NCBI RefSeq assembly: GCF_913777995.1
Contig: NZ_CAJYVE010000010.1
Coordinates: 310,001 to 374,000, forward strand
DNA length: 64,000 bases
Direction of reading: 5' to 3'
From: an uncultured Pseudomonas sp.
GTDB lineage: Bacteria > Pseudomonadota > Gammaproteobacteria > Pseudomonadales > Pseudomonadaceae
The notes below the pieces were generated by a model, which was given only the letters and a program-made list of their open reading frames with translations, was not told where the DNA came from and made no database searches. A program made the position numbers and the translations under genes. Positions within the stretch are counted from its first letter, which is position 1, and each line of letters starts with the position of its first letter. This document shows positions 18,453-27,891 of the stretch, piece after piece.

Positions 18453-19957
18453 AGTTGAAACCCTTGATGGCCGCCGGCATGGGCCTTGGCTTCACCCTGC
18501 TTTGGGCATGCCCGACTCTGGCCGCACTGACCGAGCAGCAGAATTTCGGCCTGGAAGTGAAGATCACCGGGCAAAGCGAAGACGACCGCGACCTGGGCAC
18601 CCGCTCCGGTGGCGACGTCAACGGTCTCGGCCTTGACCTGCGTCCCTGGGTGTACGGCGAGCGCGGCAACTGGAGCGGCTACGCGATGGGCCAGGTGGTG
18701 ACCGCCACCGACACCATTCAGACCGACCCGCTGGACGAGACCACCACCGACAGCGATGGCCAGATCGGCAGCCGCACCTCGCGTGGCAACGCCAGCGAGC
18801 GCAAGGTCGACAAGACCTACGCCGCCCTGCGTGAGTTCTGGGTCGGCTACAGCGGCTTCACGCCCTACCCCGGTGAGATCCTCAAGGTCGGTCGCCAGCG
18901 TCTGCGCAACGACGACGGCCAATGGCATGACACCAACATCGAGGCCGTCAACTGGAGCTTCGACACCACCCTGCTGCGTGCCGAACTGGGCGCCGCCCAG
19001 CGCTTCAGCGAGTACCGCACCGACCTGACCGAGCTGGACCCCAAAGACGAAGACCGCCAGCACCTGTTCGGTTCGGCGGCCTACCAGTGGACTCCCGGCC
19101 ACTGGGCCGGCATTCGTGCCCACCACAGCCACGACGACGGCAAGTTGAAGAACGCCGGCGAACGGCTCGATGACCTGGACAAGACCGCCAATGGCGACCT
19201 GACCTGGATCGGCCTGAACGTCGACAGCGATGCCTACAACCATCGCAACACCCATACCGTCAACTACTGGGGCAGCCTGACCTGGCTGACCGGTGACCGT
19301 GACCGCATCGGTGCCAACTACGACAGCGCCACCGACCAGTACCTGGCCGGGCAGAAAGTTGGCCAGAACGTCAACGGCTGGGCCACCGACCTGGGCGTGC
19401 GCCTGCGTCTGGACCCGCAATGGCAGATCGGTGCCGCCTATGCGCGCGCCAGCAAGGACTACGAACAGAACGGCCTGGAGAGCAACCGCTCGAACTGGAC
19501 CGGCACCCGCTCGCGCATCCATCGCTTCGGTGAAGCCTTCCAGGGCGAGATGGCCAACGTGGAAACCGCCTCGCTGTTCGCCTCCTGGCAGTTCAACGAG
19601 GAGTACGACGCCTCGCTGATCTACCACAAGTTCCGTCGCGTGGACGGCAACTCGGGCATCGGCAACGCCGGCATCAACCCGACCCGCGAAGTGGTCGACG
19701 CCGATGGCGTACCGACCAACACCTTCAGTTCCCTGCCGCTGGAAGACGGCCGCAAGGACCTGGGTCAGGAGATGGACCTGGTGGTCACCAAGTACTTCAA
19801 GCAGGGCCTGCTGCCTGCCGCTCTCAGCCAGTCGGTGGATGAGCCTTCGGCGCTGATCCGTCTGCGTGCGGGTGTATTCAAGCCCGGCGACGCCTACCAC
19901 GACCAGGTCGACAGCTACATGCACCGGGCCATGGTCGACGTCATCTGGCGCTTCTGA
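18449..19957 (+). CDS. algE: Outer-membrane alginate porin AlgE
   Basis: Beta-barrel through which alginate leaves the cell. It has 502 residues (P. aeruginosa 490) with a signal peptide ending ...ACPTLA before [11 protein letters not shown]. The barrel pattern of alternating polar/aromatic strands runs to the C-terminus, which ends in the outer-membrane insertion signal (VDVIWRF, terminal Phe). Start codon and algK stop overlap (ATGA), so translation is coupled. Conserved Arg/Lys-rich strands such as [17 protein letters not shown] line the pore in the known structure. Confidence 0.97.
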   Translation: MKLKPLMAAGMGLGFTLLWACPTLAALTEQQNFGLEVKITGQSEDDRDLGTRSGGDVNGLGLDLRPWVYGERGNWSGYAMGQVVTATDTIQTDPLDETTTDSDGQIGSRTSRGNASERKVDKTYAALREFWVGYSGFTPYPGEILKVGRQRLRNDDGQWHDTNIEAVNWSFDTTLLRAELGAAQRFSEYRTDLTELDPKDEDRQHLFGSAAYQWTPGHWAGIRAHHSHDDGKLKNAGERLDDLDKTANGDLTWIGLNVDSDAYNHRNTHTVNYWGSLTWLTGDRDRIGANYDSATDQYLAGQKVGQNVNGWATDLGVRLRLDPQWQIGAAYARASKDYEQNGLESNRSNWTGTRSRIHRFGEAFQGEMANVETASLFASWQFNEEYDASLIYHKFRRVDGNSGIGNAGINPTREVVDADGVPTNTFSSLPLEDGRKDLGQEMDLVVTKYFKQGLLPAALSQSVDEPSALIRLRAGVFKPGDAYHDQVDSYMHRAMVDVIWRF

Positions 19958-19983
19958 GGCAGCCGCGAAAGGAGTGCGATGAG

Positions 19984-21591
19984 ATGAATCGTCAGATCAA
20001 TAATCCCCGCGGGCGCACCTGGCCGCACACCCTGCTGGAAAGCGCGGTGTTCGGTGGTGCCCTGCTGATGGCCAGTGTTGCGCTGGCCAATACGCCAGCG
20101 GTGTCCGAAGCGGCCAAGATCGTGGTCAAGGACCTGCAGGAAACCAACAGCTACAACATCACCAGCCCGGCCGTCGAGCCGCTGGCGATGGAAAAGCCCA
20201 AGCTGCCGGACCTCTCGGGCTACACCCTGGAAGCAGCGCTGAAGAAGATCGACCGCAGCAAGCCCGGCAAGGTGCGGGTGTCGCGGATGATGGAAGAAAC
20301 CGGCCTGAAGGAATTCATCGGCGGTGACAACAAGATGGCCGAATGGGTAGCCCGTCAGCACGGCATCCCTGACGCGATCATCATCCAGGACGGCTATGTG
20401 AGCCTGCAGGACGTCGCCCGCCAGGTGCCCAAGCAGTTCCTCAGCGAAGTCTCGCCCGGCGTCTACGTGGCGCGCCTGCCGATCCTGGTCAAGGACAGCG
20501 GCATTCTGGAAATCGACAAGCGCACCCAGGAATTGCGCCTGTCCCAGGAGAAAGGCTCGTTCATCGTCAGCGAAGGCAAGCTGCTGATCACCCAGAGCCA
20601 GGTCAACGGCTGGAGCGAAAGCCGCAACGGCCCGGCCACCTTCCGCAAGCCGAGCGAGTTCCGTCCGTTCCTGCTGACCTGGGGCGGCTCGGAAACCTGG
20701 ATCGCCAACACCAAGATGGCCAGCCTCGGCTACGACCAGAGCAAGTCCTATGGCGTGAGTATTTCCCAGTACACGCCGAACACCGCGAAGGTCCTCAACC
20801 GTCCCGAGCCGACCGGCTGGATCATCGACTCGGAGTTCTCCGACCTGTGGTACGGCTTCTACTGCTATGAAACCCGCGACTTCGTGATCAAGGGCAACAC
20901 CTACCGAGACAACATCGTCTACGGCATCGACCCGCACGACCGTTCGCACGGGCTGATCATTGCCGAGAACACGGTGCATGGCACGAAGAAGAAGCACGGC
21001 ATCATCATCTCCCGCGAGGTGGACCGCAGCTTCATCTTCCGCAACAAGAGCTACGACAACAAACTGTCTGGCGTGGTCCTGGACCGTAACAGCGTGGGCA
21101 ACATCGTCGCCTACAACGACATCTACCAGAACCACACCGACGGCATCACCCTGTACGAGAGCGGTGACAACCTGCTGTGGGGCAACCGCGTGGTCGCCAA
21201 CCGTCGGCATGGCATCCGCGTGCGTAACAGCACCAATATCAAGCTCTACGAGAACTTTGCCATGGCCAACGGTCTGATGGGCATCTATGGCCACATCAAG
21301 GACCTCACCGACACCGACCGCGACATCGAGCTCGACCCCTTCGACGCCGAAGTCTCGCTGATCGTGGTAGGCGGCGAACTGGCAGGCAACAAGTCCGGCC
21401 CGCTGTCGATCGACTCGCCGCTGAGCGTGGAACTCTACGACGTGTCCATGCTGGCTCCGACCAAGAGCAGCGGCATCAGCTTCAACGGCGTACTGGGCGA
21501 GCACCAGAGCCAGATCCTCGATCTGCTGGTGCGCCAGAAGAAAGCCGTACTGATCGACCCGGTTGAAAGCCAGAGCGAGCTGCGCCAATGA
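19984..21591 (+). CDS. algG: Mannuronan C5-epimerase AlgG
   Basis: Periplasmic enzyme that converts mannuronate residues to guluronate in the nascent polymer. It has 535 residues with an N-terminal export signal ending near ASVALA and a right-handed beta-helix. The catalytic motif DPHD lies at residues 316-319, with His318 corresponding to P. aeruginosa His319; Asn-rich turns (for example NKSYDNKLSG) mark the helix coils. The ATG at 19984 follows AAAGGAG. Its stop overlaps an ATG in front of algX. Confidence 0.97.
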   Translation: MNRQINNPRGRTWPHTLLESAVFGGALLMASVALANTPAVSEAAKIVVKDLQETNSYNITSPAVEPLAMEKPKLPDLSGYTLEAALKKIDRSKPGKVRVSRMMEETGLKEFIGGDNKMAEWVARQHGIPDAIIIQDGYVSLQDVARQVPKQFLSEVSPGVYVARLPILVKDSGILEIDKRTQELRLSQEKGSFIVSEGKLLITQSQVNGWSESRNGPATFRKPSEFRPFLLTWGGSETWIANTKMASLGYDQSKSYGVSISQYTPNTAKVLNRPEPTGWIIDSEFSDLWYGFYCYETRDFVIKGNTYRDNIVYGIDPHDRSHGLIIAENTVHGTKKKHGIIISREVDRSFIFRNKSYDNKLSGVVLDRNSVGNIVAYNDIYQNHTDGITLYESGDNLLWGNRVVANRRHGIRVRNSTNIKLYENFAMANGLMGIYGHIKDLTDTDRDIELDPFDAEVSLIVVGGELAGNKSGPLSIDSPLSVELYDVSMLAPTKSSGISFNGVLGEHQSQILDLLVRQKKAVLIDPVESQSELRQ

Positions 21592-21605
21592 GCCGAGGAA
21601 TTTCC

Positions 21606-23048
21606 ATGCATACACACCTGTTCAAGATCCTGGGCTTGTCCGGCCTGACCCTGGGCCTGATGGCCGCAGCCGGAGCGGCCCGTGCCGACCAGGCCGCACC
21701 GCCGAGCTTCACCGCCGAGCCATGCTGCCAGCTGTGCCCGGCCGCGCACGACGCGAGCAACTACACCACCCGCTACCAGCAGAACTTCACCACGCTGATC
21801 CAGGCCGAAGGTGACTGGCTGTTCCGGACCCGCGAAGACCTGCGTACCGAGTTCGACACCACGCCAGCGGGCTACAAGCGTCTGCAGGAACTGCAACGGG
21901 CGTTCAAGCGCAAGGGCATCGACCTGGTCGTGGTCTACCAGCCGACCCGCGGCATGGTCGACCGCAACAAGCTGTTCGCTGCCGACAAGGCCGGTTTCGA
22001 CTACGACAAGGCCATGAAGAACTACCAGGCCATGCTCGGTCGCTTCAGCAAGATGGGCTACTGGGTACCGGACCTGTCGCCGCTGACCAACGAGAACGAA
22101 GCCCACGACTTCTACTTCCGCGGTGACCAGCACTGGACCCCTTACGGCGCCGAACGCACCGCCAAGGTGGTGGCCGAGACGGTGAAGAAGATCCCGGGGT
22201 TCAGCGACATTCCCAAGCGTGAGTTCGAGACCCACAAGATCGGCCGCATGGGCAAGACCGGCACCCTGCACAACATGGCCGGTCAGTTGTGCGGTACCAG
22301 TTACGCGATCCAGTACATGGACCAGTTCGCCACCGAGCCCAAGGGTGAAGCCGGCGACGGTGATCTGTTCGGCGACTCCGGCAACCCGCAGATCACCCTG
22401 GTGGGTACCAGCCACAGTGGCAAGAACTACAACTTCAGCGGCTTCCTGCAGCAGTACATCGGCGCCGACGTGCTCAACGTGGCCTTCCCCGGTGGCGGTC
22501 TGGAAGGTTCGATGATCGAGTACCTGGCCAGCGACGAATTCAAGAACAACCCGCCCAAGATCATCATCTGGGAATTCTCGCCGCTGTACCGCCTCGACCA
22601 GGAAAGCATCTGGCGCCAGATGTTCGCCCTGCTCGACGAGGGTTGCGACGACAAGCAAGTGGTGCTCAGCGGCGAAGCCACCGTCAAGCCAGGCGGCACC
22701 ACCGAAGTACTGGTCAACGGCAAGAATGGCATCAAGGACATCCGCAACAGTGCCAACCGCGTGGATATCCAGTTCGAAGACACCTCGGTGAAAACCCTCA
22801 AGGCACGCCTCTGGTACATGAACGGTCGTCACGAAGACCTCAAGCTGGAGAAGCCGGAAACCACCGACACCAATGGACGCTTCGCCTTCGATTTGCGTGA
22901 AGACGAAGACTGGGCCAGCCAGCAGTTGCTGGCCGTGGAAATCGAAGGACCCGAAGCAGGTAGCGAACCACAGAAAGTCAAAGCTCAGGTGTGCAGACGC
23001 AATGCACTGCCTGGTTCCGCGCAGCACACTGCGCAAGCCGGACAATGA
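21606..23048 (+). CDS. algX: Alginate O-acetyltransferase / export protein AlgX
   Basis: Periplasmic acetyltransferase that transfers acetyl groups to alginate and links to AlgK. It has 480 residues with a signal peptide (MHTHLFKILGLSGLTLGLMA then AAGAARA). An SGNH-like domain carries Asp174 and His176 in GDQHW and Ser269 in GTSHSG, exactly the numbers of the P. aeruginosa triad; this numbering supports the ATG at 21606 (GAGGAA upstream) over one at 21588 that overlaps the algG stop. A carbohydrate-binding module follows in the C-terminal third. Confidence 0.97.
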   Translation: MHTHLFKILGLSGLTLGLMAAAGAARADQAAPPSFTAEPCCQLCPAAHDASNYTTRYQQNFTTLIQAEGDWLFRTREDLRTEFDTTPAGYKRLQELQRAFKRKGIDLVVVYQPTRGMVDRNKLFAADKAGFDYDKAMKNYQAMLGRFSKMGYWVPDLSPLTNENEAHDFYFRGDQHWTPYGAERTAKVVAETVKKIPGFSDIPKREFETHKIGRMGKTGTLHNMAGQLCGTSYAIQYMDQFATEPKGEAGDGDLFGDSGNPQITLVGTSHSGKNYNFSGFLQQYIGADVLNVAFPGGGLEGSMIEYLASDEFKNNPPKIIIWEFSPLYRLDQESIWRQMFALLDEGCDDKQVVLSGEATVKPGGTTEVLVNGKNGIKDIRNSANRVDIQFEDTSVKTLKARLWYMNGRHEDLKLEKPETTDTNGRFAFDLREDEDWASQQLLAVEIEGPEAGSEPQKVKAQVCRRNALPGSAQHTAQAGQ

Positions 23049-23056
23049 GGTGACCC

Positions 23057-24184
23057 ATGCAGACTCGCAAACCCATGCGCCCTGCCCTGCTGTCGCTGGC
23101 CATCGTGGCCACGCTGGCATGGGGCGGCACGGCTTCGGCGGCCGCACCGCTGATTCCGCCCCAGGGCTACTCGGCGCCCATCGAGAAAATGAAGACGGGT
23201 GACAACGACTTCCGCTGCGGCCCGGTTCCGCAGCCCTATACCGGTTCGCTGGTATTCCGCAGCAAGTACGAAGGCTCGGACAAGGCCCGTGCCACGCTCA
23301 ACCTGCGTGCCGAAGAGGCCTTCCGCGACTCCACCAAGGACATCACCGACCTGGAGCGCGGCGTGAGCAAGGTGGTCATGCAGTACATGCGTGATGGCCG
23401 TCCTGAACAGCTCGATTGCGCGCTGAACATGATGACCACCTGGGCCAAGGCCGACGCCCTGGAGTCCCAGGACTACAACCACACCGGCAAATCGATGCGC
23501 AAATGGGCGCTGGGCAGTCTGTCTTCGGCCTACCTGCGGCTGAAGTTCTCCGACTCGCGCCCGCTGGCCAACCACCAGGAACAGGCCCGGGAAATCGAAG
23601 CCTGGTTCAGCAAGCTGGCCGACCAGGTGATCGTCGACTGGAGCAACCTGCCGCTGGAAAAGATCAACAACCACTCCTACTGGGCGGCCTGGTCGGTGAT
23701 GTCCACCGCCGTGGCCACCAATCGTCGTGACCTGTTCGACTGGGCGGTGAAGGAGTTCAAGGTCGCCGCCAATCAGGTCGACCCGCAGGGCTTCCTGCCT
23801 AACGAGGTCAAGCGTCGCCAGCGTGCCCTGGCCTACCACAACTACGCCTTGCCACCTCTGGCGATGATCGCCAGCTTCGCCCAGGCCAACGGTGTGGACC
23901 TGCGTCAGGAAAACAACGGCGCCCTCAAGCGCCTCGCCGACCGGGTGCTCGAAGGCGTGCGTGACCCTGACGAATTCGCTGCCAAAGGCGGCGAGAAGCA
24001 GGACATGACCGACCTCAAGAAAGATCCGAAATTCGCCTGGCTGGAGCCTTACTGCAGCCTCTACAACTGCGATCAGCAGGTGCTGGAGGAAAAGCACGAG
24101 AAACAGCCATTCAAGACCTTCCGTCTTGGCGGCGACCTGACCCGGGTCTATGACCCGAGTCACGACAAGGATCACAACAAGTAA
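23057..24184 (+). CDS. algL: Alginate lyase AlgL
   Basis: Periplasmic family-5 polysaccharide lyase that cleaves alginate by beta-elimination and clears polymer that strays into the periplasm. It has 375 residues with a signal peptide ending GTASAAAP. The diagnostic motif NNHSYWAAW sits at about 204-212, with the catalytic Asn205-His206; [17 protein letters not shown] forms part of the alpha/alpha barrel. It starts 8 bases after algX. Confidence 0.97.
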   Translation: MQTRKPMRPALLSLAIVATLAWGGTASAAAPLIPPQGYSAPIEKMKTGDNDFRCGPVPQPYTGSLVFRSKYEGSDKARATLNLRAEEAFRDSTKDITDLERGVSKVVMQYMRDGRPEQLDCALNMMTTWAKADALESQDYNHTGKSMRKWALGSLSSAYLRLKFSDSRPLANHQEQAREIEAWFSKLADQVIVDWSNLPLEKINNHSYWAAWSVMSTAVATNRRDLFDWAVKEFKVAANQVDPQGFLPNEVKRRQRALAYHNYALPPLAMIASFAQANGVDLRQENNGALKRLADRVLEGVRDPDEFAAKGGEKQDMTDLKKDPKFAWLEPYCSLYNCDQQVLEEKHEKQPFKTFRLGGDLTRVYDPSHDKDHNK

Positions 24185-24239
24185 CGTTCGTAACACCGTA
24201 GGAGCGGCTGCGGCCGCTTCTGCAACCTCCCACATGGAT

Positions 24240-24255
24240 GGGGGGTTTGGGGGGG
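24240..24255 (+). repeat. G-run pair between algL and algI
   Basis: Six G (24240-24245), TTT, then seven G (24249-24255) lie on the coding strand about 40 bases before algI. The 109-base gap also holds a short palindrome around GCGGCTGCGGCCGC (24205-24218). The G-runs could form a quadruplex in the mRNA, which is inference. Confidence 0.4.
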
Positions 24256-24293
24256 CTTTGGCCCTTATCGCTGGACTGACGGAGTAAAGAAGG

Positions 24294-25847
24294 ATGGTGT
24301 TCTCATCCAACGTGTTCCTGTTCCTGTTCCTGCCGATCTTCCTCGGCTTGTACTACGTGAGCGGGCAACGCTATCGCAACCTGCTGCTGCTGATCGCCAG
24401 CTATGTCTTCTACGCCTGGTGGCGTGTGGACTTCCTCAGCCTGTTCATCGCTGTAACGGTATGGAACTACCTGATCGGCCTGCAGGTGGGCGCCGCCGGC
24501 GTGCGGACCAAGAAGGCGCAGCGCTGGTTGCTGCTGGGTGTTGCAGTCGACCTGTGCATCCTGGGCTACTTCAAGTACGCCAACTTCGGTGTCGACAGCC
24601 TCAACGCCATCATGACCTCGATGGGCCTGGAGCCTTTCATCCTGACCCACGTGCTGTTGCCGATCGGTATCTCGTTCTACATCTTCGAGTCCATCAGCTA
24701 CATCATCGACGTCTACCGTGGCGATACTCCGGCTACCCGCAACCTGATCGACTTTGCGGCGTTCGTGGCGATCTTCCCGCACCTGATCGCGGGCCCCGTA
24801 CTGCGTTTCCGTGACCTGGTCGACCAGTTCAACAACCGTACCCACACCCTGGACAAGTTCTCTGAAGGCTGCACGCGCTTCATGCAGGGCTTCATCAAGA
24901 AAGTGTTCATCGCCGACACCCTGGCGGTGGTCGCCGACCACTGCTTCGCCCTGGAGAACCCCACCACCGGCGACGCCTGGCTGGGTGCGCTGGCCTATAC
25001 CGCACAGCTGTATTTCGACTTCTCCGGCTACAGCGACATGGCCATCGGCCTGGGCCTGATGATGGGCTTCCGCTTCATGGAGAACTTCAAGCAGCCGTAC
25101 ATCAGCCAGTCGATCACCGAGTTCTGGCGGCGCTGGCACATCAGCCTGTCGACCTGGCTGCGTGACTACCTGTACATCACCCTGGGCGGCAACCGCGGCG
25201 GCAAGGTCGCCACCTACCGCAACCTGTTCCTGACCATGCTGCTCGGTGGCCTGTGGCACGGTGCGAACATTACCTACGTGATCTGGGGCGCCTGGCACGG
25301 CATGTGGCTGGCCATCGAAAAAGCCGTGGGCATCAACACCAAGCCACACAGCTTCAACATCATCCGCTGGGCCCTGACCTTCCTGCTGGTGGTCATCGGC
25401 TGGGTGATCTTCCGTGCCGAGAACCTGCACGTGGCCACCCGCATGTACGGCGCCATGTTCAGCTTCGGCGACTGGCAGCTGTCGGAACTGACCCGCGCCA
25501 ACCTGACCGGCCTGCAGATCGCCACCCTGGTCGTGGCCTACGCCACCCTGGCCTTCTTCGGCCTGCGCGACTTCTACACCGATCGTCCGGCCAACCAGGG
25601 CAAGGCCCGTGCCGACGGCCCGGCCACCGAGCAGCCCGGCACCATCAAGGCCGTGCCTGGCGATGCGCCTGGCAGCATCCATCAGCCCGGCTACATCGTG
25701 GGCCAGGAAGCCCAGGTACAGGCGGCCACCTGGCAGGCCGACTGGCCACGCTACGCCATGCGCGTGCTGATCCTGCTGCTGTTCGTGGCGTCGATCCTGA
25801 AACTGTCGGCGCAGAGCTTCTCGCCGTTCCTGTACTTCCAGTTCTGA
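24294..25847 (+). CDS. algI: Alginate O-acetylation MBOAT protein AlgI
   Basis: Polytopic inner-membrane O-acyltransferase thought to move acetyl groups across the membrane for AlgJ and AlgX. The protein has 517 residues (P. aeruginosa 520). The conserved MBOAT histidine is His322 in LWHGAN, the number reported for P. aeruginosa; the upstream EFWRRWHISLSTWLRDY motif is intact. A hydrophilic loop near 425-470 is rich in Pro/Gly/Ala. The start at 24294 has ACGGAG upstream; the gene is separated from algL by a 109-base spacer, unusual in this tight operon. Confidence 0.97.
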   Translation: MVFSSNVFLFLFLPIFLGLYYVSGQRYRNLLLLIASYVFYAWWRVDFLSLFIAVTVWNYLIGLQVGAAGVRTKKAQRWLLLGVAVDLCILGYFKYANFGVDSLNAIMTSMGLEPFILTHVLLPIGISFYIFESISYIIDVYRGDTPATRNLIDFAAFVAIFPHLIAGPVLRFRDLVDQFNNRTHTLDKFSEGCTRFMQGFIKKVFIADTLAVVADHCFALENPTTGDAWLGALAYTAQLYFDFSGYSDMAIGLGLMMGFRFMENFKQPYISQSITEFWRRWHISLSTWLRDYLYITLGGNRGGKVATYRNLFLTMLLGGLWHGANITYVIWGAWHGMWLAIEKAVGINTKPHSFNIIRWALTFLLVVIGWVIFRAENLHVATRMYGAMFSFGDWQLSELTRANLTGLQIATLVVAYATLAFFGLRDFYTDRPANQGKARADGPATEQPGTIKAVPGDAPGSIHQPGYIVGQEAQVQAATWQADWPRYAMRVLILLLFVASILKLSAQSFSPFLYFQF

Positions 25848-25857
25848 GGAGCCAGAC

Positions 25858-27033
25858 ATGACCCGTTCATTACGCATCCTCTACGTCGTGACTTTCATGG
25901 GCCTGCTGCTGGTGCTGGGCATCTGGTCGCTGCGCAGCTTCGGCAGCTTTACCAAGACCCCGGAGCAGACCGTGCTCAACGGGCGCTGGACCAAGGCCGT
26001 GGAAACCCACTACGACGATGAGTTTCCCATCAAGCGCCTGGGCACCAACCTCTGGGCCGCGCTGGACTACAAGCTGTTCAACGAAGGTCGCCCTGGCGTG
26101 GTACTGGGCAAGGACCAGTGGCTGTATACCGATGAAGAGTTCGACGCCATCGCCCACGGCGAGCAGAACATGGCCGACAACCTGGCCCTGGTGCGCGGTG
26201 TGAAGGAGACCCTGAACAAACAGGGTACCCGCTTGGTGCTGGCGATCATTCCGGCCAAGACCCGCCTGTACCCGGAGCACATCGGCGAGCAGACCCCGGC
26301 GCGCCTGCACCAGGACCTGTACCAGCGCTTCCACGAGCAAGCGGCCCAGGCCGGTATCCTGGCCCCTGACCTGCTGCAACCGCTGCGCGACGCCAAGCAA
26401 CGTGGCCAGGTGTTTCTGCGCACCGACACCCACTGGACGCCGATGGGTGCCGAGGTGGCGGCGCAGCAGTTGGGCCAGACCATCGCCAGCCAGGCACCGC
26501 TGGAAGCCGAGCCGCAGACCTTCGTCACCGCCGACAAGGGCACCGAGCCCTACAAGGGCGACCTGACCAACTTCCTGCCGCTCGACCCGCTGTTCAGCAA
26601 CCTGCTGCCCAAGCCGGACGCCCTGGACAAGCGCACCACCGAAGCGGCCGGCGGCACTGGCGAGGGTGAGGACGCGCTGTTCGCCGACAGCGACATTCCG
26701 GTCGGCCTGGTCGGCACCAGCTACAGCGCCAACCCCAACTGGAACTTCGTCGGCGCGCTCAAGCAGGCCCTGCGCAGCGACGTGGTGAACTACGCCGAAG
26801 ACGGCCATGGTCCGATCCTGCCGATGCTCAAGTACCTGCAGACCGACGACTTCAAGAACAACCCGCCGCAAGTGGTGATCTGGGAATTCCCCGAGCGCTA
26901 CCTGCCGGCCCACAACGACCTGCGCGAATTCGATGCCAATTGGATCGCTCAGCTGAAGAAAACCCCTGGCAGCCAGGACAACCTGGCCCTGAACACCCAA
27001 CCATCCGAGTCGCCCGAGCGGGCGCAAAACTGA
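25858..27033 (+). CDS. algJ: Alginate O-acetyltransferase AlgJ
   Basis: Membrane-anchored periplasmic SGNH-like acetyltransferase acting between AlgI and AlgX. It has 391 residues, the same length as in P. aeruginosa, with an uncleaved N-terminal helix (about 8-27). The catalytic triad residues are Asp190 and His192 in TDTHW and Ser288 in GTSYS, matching the reported P. aeruginosa positions. It follows algI by 10 bases with GAGGAG before the ATG. Confidence 0.97.
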   Translation: MTRSLRILYVVTFMGLLLVLGIWSLRSFGSFTKTPEQTVLNGRWTKAVETHYDDEFPIKRLGTNLWAALDYKLFNEGRPGVVLGKDQWLYTDEEFDAIAHGEQNMADNLALVRGVKETLNKQGTRLVLAIIPAKTRLYPEHIGEQTPARLHQDLYQRFHEQAAQAGILAPDLLQPLRDAKQRGQVFLRTDTHWTPMGAEVAAQQLGQTIASQAPLEAEPQTFVTADKGTEPYKGDLTNFLPLDPLFSNLLPKPDALDKRTTEAAGGTGEGEDALFADSDIPVGLVGTSYSANPNWNFVGALKQALRSDVVNYAEDGHGPILPMLKYLQTDDFKNNPPQVVIWEFPERYLPAHNDLREFDANWIAQLKKTPGSQDNLALNTQPSESPERAQN

Positions 27034-27046
27034 GAGGACTGTCCTT

Positions 27047-27730
27047 ATGACCTTGAAGAACACTGCCAATCGTTCGGCCAAAAACACCCTGATCAAGCGC
27101 TGCGCCCTGGCCATGGGCCTGAGCCTCGGTCTGGGCATGGTTTCCCTGCCGACCTATGCCGCCGGTGACGCCGCGCTGTACGGCCCGACCGCGCCGAAAG
27201 GCTCGACCTTCATCCGCGTGTACAACGCCAGCAACAGCGAAGTCAGCGCCACCGTCGGCAACACCAACCTCAACGACGTCGCGCCCCTGGGCAGCACCGC
27301 GTTCAGCTTCATGCCTGGCGGCGACTACACCGCCAAGGTGGGCAGCCAGAGCATGCCGGTGAAGCTGGCTGGCGACCACTACTACACCCTGGTCAACCCT
27401 GCCAGCGGCAAGCCGCTGCTGGTCGAGGAAGCACCGTTCAAGAACAAGCAGAAGTCCCTGGTACGCCTGCAGAACCTCAGCGACCAGTCGCTGACCCTGA
27501 AGACCGCCGATGGCAAGACCGACGTGGTCCAGGCCGTCTCCGCCAAGGGCACCGGCCAGCGTGAAATCAACCCGGTGAAGGTCAGCCTGGCCCTGTACAG
27601 CGGCGACAAGAAAGTCGCTGACGTCAAGCCGGTCGCCCTGGAGCGCGGCGAAGCAGCCGTGCTGTACGTCACCGGCAGCGGCAGCAACCTGTCGCCGGTG
27701 TGGGTCAAGCCACCGGTCGAAACCCGCTAA
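27047..27730 (+). CDS. algF: Alginate O-acetylation protein AlgF
   Basis: Periplasmic protein needed for alginate acetylation, probably an adaptor within the AlgI-AlgJ-AlgX complex. It has 227 residues (P. aeruginosa 216); the extra length is in the N-terminus before a signal peptide that ends LPTYA before AGDAALYGP. The remainder is two beta-rich domains without a catalytic motif. It lies 13 bases after algJ; an in-frame later start is possible. Confidence 0.94.
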   Translation: MTLKNTANRSAKNTLIKRCALAMGLSLGLGMVSLPTYAAGDAALYGPTAPKGSTFIRVYNASNSEVSATVGNTNLNDVAPLGSTAFSFMPGGDYTAKVGSQSMPVKLAGDHYYTLVNPASGKPLLVEEAPFKNKQKSLVRLQNLSDQSLTLKTADGKTDVVQAVSAKGTGQREINPVKVSLALYSGDKKVADVKPVALERGEAAVLYVTGSGSNLSPVWVKPPVETR

Positions 27731-27739
27731 GTGATGCGT

Positions 27740-27767
27740 GTGCCCGGTCGGCTCGACCACCGGGCAC
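27740..27767 (+). terminator. Hairpin between algF and algA
   Basis: GTGCCCGGT (27740-27748) and ACCGGGCAC (27759-27767) are perfect complements starting 9 bases after the algF stop codon, in the 161-base gap before algA. No T-run follows. It may attenuate read-through or protect the upstream mRNA, which would let algA expression differ from the rest of the operon. Confidence 0.45.
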
Positions 27768-27891
27768 CGGGGAACTGCATGGCAGGCCGGCGGGAAATAC
27801 CGGCGCCGTGCAGGACCCAGGAAACAATGACAAGACGCAAATGGCAGTAACCCGTACAGCCCCTTTTTGAACGTTTTCGGAGAGACACAAA

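Noticed and set aside
24303-25877. A 524-codon antisense frame over algI
   Set aside because: Same compositional artefact; algI has a full family match including His322.
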